Origin: JAXGPP01 sp964436865
GTDB taxonomy: Bacteria; Planctomycetota; Planctomycetia; Pirellulales; Thermoguttaceae
Reading direction: 5' to 3'
Length of the DNA: 25,854 bases
Assembly (NCBI GenBank): GCA_964436865.1
Contig: CAYTFK010000062.1
Location: 1-25,854 of the forward strand
The notes below the pieces were generated by a model. That model searched no databases, was not told the origin of the DNA, and was given only the letters and a program-made list of their open reading frames with translations. Positions within the stretch are counted from its first letter, which is position 1; every line of letters starts with the position of its first letter. The translations under genes were made by a program, and so were the position numbers. Shown here piece after piece: positions 22,392 to 25,854 of this stretch.

Positions 22392-24008
22392 ATGTTGCTC
22401 CATCCGGTCGACCTGGCAATCATCGTCATCTATTTAACGTCCTGCGTCATTGCAGGCGTATGGATGAAGCGCTACGTCCGCGGCGTCGAAGACTTCGCCG
22501 TGGCCGGCCGCGAAATGGATCTCAACCTCGGCGTGGCCTCGCTGGCCGCGACCGAGGTGGGCATCGTCACGGTGATGTACGCGGCCCAGATGGGATTCGA
22601 ACACGGGCTGGCCGGCGCCGCGCCGGGAGTCTTCGGCTGCCTGGCGATGCTTCTGGTCGGGCTCACCGGATTCGTGATCGTGCCCCTGCGCAAGGCCGGT
22701 GTTATCACCATCCCCGAGCTCTTCGAGAAGAAATTCGGCAAGCGAGTCCGCTGGCTGGCTGGCGTGGTCGTGATCCTCGGCGGGCTCTTGAACATGGGGA
22801 TCTTCCTCCGCATGGGCGGCGAGTTCCTCAGTCGCGCCATCGGGCTCAACCCCAACGAGACCATCAGCCTGTTTGGCATGGAACTGGGGCTGCTTGAGGT
22901 CGCGATGACGGCCCTCCTCGGGCTCATTCTGCTGTACACAGTGCTGGGCGGTATGGTCTCGGTGCTGGTGACCGACTATCTCCAGTTTCTCGTCATGGGA
23001 ATGGGGATCGTGGCCGTTTCCGCCCTCGTGATCTATCACACCGGCTGGTCGAACCTCATCAATGGATTGGAAAGGGCGCATGAAGAAAAGGTCGCGATTG
23101 CCGCTCAACCCGCCCCCGGTGATGTCGATGCCCAGGCCAAAGTGGCAGAACCCATAACCATGAAGGACCCATTCAACCCCGCCAAGAGCAAGGGCTGGGG
23201 CTGGGTGATCTGGCAGGCGCTACTGCAAATCGCGATCATGACCACCTGGCAGACGACCATCGCCCGTGTGCTGGCGGCTCGCGATGTGGCCACGGCCAAA
23301 CGGGTTTACGTCCGAACGTCGTTCTATTTCGTCGGCCGGTTCGGGCTGCCGGGACTCTGGGGGGCAGCGGCGTTCCTGTACTTTGCGAACCTGGGCTCGC
23401 TGCCGCCGGGAACCGATAGCTTGACGGCGCTGCCCGAATACCTGCGCGTCGTCCTGCCGGTGGGTGTGATCGGAATCGTGTTCGCCGCCATGCTGGCCGC
23501 CGAAATGTCGACCGACAGCGGCTACATGCTCACCTGGGCGACCGTGATCTACAACGACATCATCAGTCCCTGCCTGCGCCGCCCCCTGCCGGAGAGAGTG
23601 CGGCTCACCGTGGTTCGATCGCTGGTTCTGGCAATCGGCGCCTTTCTCGTCTTCTACGGACTATGGTACGAGCTTCCTGGCGGAGCCTGGGACTACCTGG
23701 CCGTGACCGGCAACATCTACATGGCTAGTCTGTTTACGCTGTTGGTCGGAGCTCTGTACTGGAAAGGGTCGAATAGCTGGGGCGCCACGGCGGCGATCAT
23801 CCTTGGGGCGTCGGGCCCCTTGGCCTTCCTCGTGCTGAATTATCTCGCGCGGAAGGAATTCGTGCCGAAGGACTGGGAACTCTCGCCCGAACTGGCCGGT
23901 GGGCTGTCGTTCCTGATGGCCTTCGGCGGCATGTTCTTCGGTTCACTGTTGGCCAAAGCGTTGGGCCGCGGCTATGTCCCTTCGGCGGCGACAGAGGAGG
24001 CTCGGTAG
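22392..24008 (+). CDS. Sodium:solute symporter family protein
   Basis: A 538-residue polytopic inner-membrane protein. The first helix is at about residues 6-24 (VDLAIIVIYLTSCVIAGVW). The unwound-helix segment is AATEVGIVTVMYAAQ (about 52-66). GGMVSVLVTDYLQFLVM (186-202) matches the family signature. AAEMSTDSGYMLTWATVIYNDI (369-390), with S373 and T374, fits the sodium-2 site. Residues about 228-268 form an unusually long polar loop rich in Ala, Glu and Lys. GGAGG six bases before the ATG decides the start. A 60-aa membrane protein overlaps its stop and a GH9 glycosidase follows, so sugar or oligosaccharide uptake driven by sodium is plausible. The substrate cannot be read from sequence. Confidence 0.92.
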   Translation: MLLHPVDLAIIVIYLTSCVIAGVWMKRYVRGVEDFAVAGREMDLNLGVASLAATEVGIVTVMYAAQMGFEHGLAGAAPGVFGCLAMLLVGLTGFVIVPLRKAGVITIPELFEKKFGKRVRWLAGVVVILGGLLNMGIFLRMGGEFLSRAIGLNPNETISLFGMELGLLEVAMTALLGLILLYTVLGGMVSVLVTDYLQFLVMGMGIVAVSALVIYHTGWSNLINGLERAHEEKVAIAAQPAPGDVDAQAKVAEPITMKDPFNPAKSKGWGWVIWQALLQIAIMTTWQTTIARVLAARDVATAKRVYVRTSFYFVGRFGLPGLWGAAAFLYFANLGSLPPGTDSLTALPEYLRVVLPVGVIGIVFAAMLAAEMSTDSGYMLTWATVIYNDIISPCLRRPLPERVRLTVVRSLVLAIGAFLVFYGLWYELPGGAWDYLAVTGNIYMASLFTLLVGALYWKGSNSWGATAAIILGASGPLAFLVLNYLARKEFVPKDWELSPELAGGLSFLMAFGGMFFGSLLAKALGRGYVPSAATEEAR

Positions 24009-24190
24009 TGTCAAATCCCATGGCAATCTTCTGGACCGTGATGATCTTCGCTTCAATCGCGTGGTACAGCTACCTGCTGTTCCATGTTGGCTGGCGCGGC
24101 GGCAAGGACATCATCTCCATGGCGCGGAGCTTGCGCGCTCGCGCACTGGAGTTCGACGAAGCTCAGCGCCGCCAGCAGCACCCCCAATGA
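24008..24190 (+). CDS. Small single-helix membrane protein coupled to the symporter
   Basis: A 60-residue protein with one membrane helix (about residues 6-27, AIFWTVMIFASIAWYSYLLF). A basic and then polar amphipathic tail follows (about 29-60, SLRARALEFDEAQRRQQ). Its GTG start shares one base with the symporter stop (TAGTG). A strong GAGGAGG (23994-24000) sits seven bases upstream, inside the symporter gene. An internal ATG at 24020 is a less likely start. The overlap implies translational coupling and a fixed ratio to the symporter. Some sodium/solute symporters are known to have small accessory membrane proteins; this is probably one, but I do not recognise the family with certainty. Confidence 0.75.
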   Translation: MSNPMAIFWTVMIFASIAWYSYLLFHVGWRGGKDIISMARSLRARALEFDEAQRRQQHPQ

Positions 24191-24200
24191 GCCCACGGCC

Positions 24201-25814
24201 ATGGTCCTCCGCGTCACTCTTCTTTTGGCGCTGAGTGCAGGGGCCGCCGTGGCCGATGATATGGCGGGACCGTGGATCCGGGTGAACCAGGTCGGCTATC
24301 TCCCCGGCGACCCGAAGATCGCCGTGCTGTCCGGCGAACGACCGCTGAGTGGAGCGTTTTCCGTCGGCGGTTTTCGCGGCGACATCGGCCCCGACCTGGG
24401 AGCATGGGGGCCTTTCCGGCACAACTACCGCCTCGACTTCACCGCGTTCCGCACACCCGGCCGCTATCGGGTGCACTTTGGCGGCGTCGATTCAATCGCC
24501 TTCAACATCGGCGACGACGCCTACCAAGAAGTGCCCGAGAAGCTGATGGAGTTCATCCGCCTGCAGCGGTGCGGCGACAATCCAGTAACGGCCGAGAAGT
24601 GCCACCAGCAGGATGCGATTGACACCACCACCGGCCGTCGGATCGACCTCGTGGGCGGCTGGCACGACGCGGCCGACCGCATCAAGCACATGATCACCAC
24701 CACTTACTGCGTCGCGGCCCTGCAATTGGCCCGAGAAGAGGCCGAGGCCCGTTATGGCGGCGAGTTGGTCAAAAAGACCCATCCTGACGCAGACACAATT
24801 TACATCCAAGTCGCCGACGACCGCGATCACCGTCCACCTCAGGGTTTGTGGCACGAGGACCGCACCGACTACGGCTGGGGGGCGGGCGGCCCGCGGCCTG
24901 CCTGGCAGGCGACCGCCAGGCCGGAAGGTCCGAGGTACAAGAATCAGTCGTCGGGAAAGGCCAGTCTGGCGGGTCGGGCCGCCGCGGCGATGGCCCTTTT
25001 GGGCGACCGCGAAACGGCCGAATCCCTGTATCGCCTGGCGTGCAAGTATCCCGGCAACGCCATGTCGGTGCCTGTCGCCGCCCCCTACTACTACGGCGAG
25101 AGCACGTTCTACGATGACCTGGAGTGGGCGGCCATCGAGTTGTATCTGCTCACCCGGAAACCTGCTTACCTGGAGCAAGCGATTGCGTATGCCGATCAGG
25201 CTGGAGAGAACCCGTGGATGGGCAAGGACCGTCACGGCCACTACGAGTTCTTCCCATACGTCAACCTCGCCCATTGGAGGCTGTACCCCCATGCCGATCG
25301 CGCAGCCCAAGGGCGGCTTGCCGGATATTACCGTGCCGGATTGCAGAAAGTGCAGGATCGGGCCGACAATCCCTACCGCCTTGGTACGCCGCTGGTGTGG
25401 TGCTCGACAAACGACGTGATCGCTCTGGCCACGCAGGCAGTGCTCTACGAGCAGATGACCGGTGATCGGCAGTTTCGCATGCTGGCGGCAGAGGCTCGCG
25501 ACTGGATCTTCGGCCGCAATCCGTGGGGCGTGTCGATGGTCGTCGGCGTGCCGGCCGATGGTGTTGCCGCCAGTCGTCCACATCACCTGTTCTATCGGCT
25601 CAAAGGGATCGTGCCTCTGGGCGGCTTGGTCGATGGCCCGGTCTACCGCGACATCAACGACAGCCTGAAGTTCGAGCCGTTTCCCGACGACGCGTTCGCC
25701 CGTTTCCAGTCTGACGCAGCCGTCTACCACGACTGCTTCGAGGATTTCTCGACGAACGAGCCGATCCTCGACGGCACAGTGTCGCTCCTTCTACTGCTGA
25801 AGATCTGGCAGTGA
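24201..25814 (+). CDS. Secreted glycoside hydrolase family 9 enzyme
   Basis: A 537-residue protein with a signal peptide (residues 1 to about 19). Residues about 22-105 form an Ig-like CelD N-terminal domain (IRVNQVGYLPGDPKIAVLSG). The catalytic (alpha/alpha)6 barrel follows. GGWHDAADRIKH holds D156 and D159, the water-activating and base aspartates, with DAAD in place of the more usual DAGD. SRPHHLFYR (H461, H462) and STNEPILDG, with the putative acid E520, complete the GH9 set. The enzyme should hydrolyse beta-1,4-glucans or related oligosaccharides with inversion; exact specificity is open. The start is ten bases after the accessory-protein stop, with no clear ribosome-binding site, so coupling is likely. 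It ends 40 bases before the window edge. Confidence 0.9.
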   Translation: MVLRVTLLLALSAGAAVADDMAGPWIRVNQVGYLPGDPKIAVLSGERPLSGAFSVGGFRGDIGPDLGAWGPFRHNYRLDFTAFRTPGRYRVHFGGVDSIAFNIGDDAYQEVPEKLMEFIRLQRCGDNPVTAEKCHQQDAIDTTTGRRIDLVGGWHDAADRIKHMITTTYCVAALQLAREEAEARYGGELVKKTHPDADTIYIQVADDRDHRPPQGLWHEDRTDYGWGAGGPRPAWQATARPEGPRYKNQSSGKASLAGRAAAAMALLGDRETAESLYRLACKYPGNAMSVPVAAPYYYGESTFYDDLEWAAIELYLLTRKPAYLEQAIAYADQAGENPWMGKDRHGHYEFFPYVNLAHWRLYPHADRAAQGRLAGYYRAGLQKVQDRADNPYRLGTPLVWCSTNDVIALATQAVLYEQMTGDRQFRMLAAEARDWIFGRNPWGVSMVVGVPADGVAASRPHHLFYRLKGIVPLGGLVDGPVYRDINDSLKFEPFPDDAFARFQSDAAVYHDCFEDFSTNEPILDGTVSLLLLLKIWQ

Positions 25815-25854
25815 TCGGCGCATGTCGTCGAGCCGTTGGCGCGTGCCGTGCTCG

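Noticed and set aside
1..25854. tRNA, rRNA, CRISPR or insertion-sequence features
   Set aside because: I scanned for T-loop motifs, regularly spaced repeats, transposase motifs and terminal inverted repeats and saw none.

Overview
The window reads as chromosomal DNA of a high-GC planctomycete, probably Pirellulales-like. Three things point there: a large secreted protein that opens with the planctomycete-type LEPLEERQLLS motif and carries four GEVED repeats, a hydrazine-synthase-alpha-like dihaem protein with a LamG front end, and the abundance of secreted carbohydrate-active proteins and sulfotransferase-type genes. There is no sign of phage, insertion sequence, CRISPR, tRNA or rRNA. Taxonomy is inferred from protein families only.

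Layout. 1-2570: a minus-strand clan-A glycosidase-like secreted protein with its own terminator and promoter. 2656-9528: a plus-strand block with a small SGNH-like protein, then a promoter and a two-gene unit. That unit is a Cys-cluster alpha/alpha-barrel plus malectin protein and the 1197-aa LamG/propeller/dihaem protein. 9529-10250: a long non-coding stretch holding an orphan near-consensus promoter with repeats, then the metK promoter. 10251-13509: metK, a four-helix membrane protein and a family-4 glycosyltransferase. 13514-14380 (minus): a sulfotransferase, convergent with the glycosyltransferase. 14782-17916: the GEVED-repeat protein, closed by a strong, probably bidirectional, terminator. 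18034-18651 (minus): a glycine-zipper lipoprotein. 18830-21428: two tandem PLP transsulfuration enzymes behind a regulated-looking leader. 21493-22158 (minus): a methyltransferase. 22299-25814: a sodium/solute symporter, a 60-aa membrane partner and a GH9 glycosidase.

The most interesting element is the leader of the transsulfuration operon. Within about 200 bases there is a 17-bp-spaced promoter, an 11-codon ORF (MGFAAACSQIC) whose last sense codon is Cys, a GC-rich segment able to form mutually exclusive hairpins, and a textbook terminator with seven T's lying 59 bases before the start codon. This looks like a cysteine-sensing attenuator and is inferred from sequence alone.

How the genes may work together: the glycosidase-like proteins, SGNH protein, LamG dihaem protein, symporter and GH9 enzyme suggest periplasmic polysaccharide attack and sugar or oligosaccharide uptake. 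The glycosyltransferase, sulfotransferase and methyltransferase suggest synthesis or decoration of the cell's own glycans. metK and the two transsulfuration genes are sulfur-amino-acid housekeeping. Most promoters I could place share a 17-bp spacer and consensus-like hexamers, so they are probably read by the housekeeping sigma factor.
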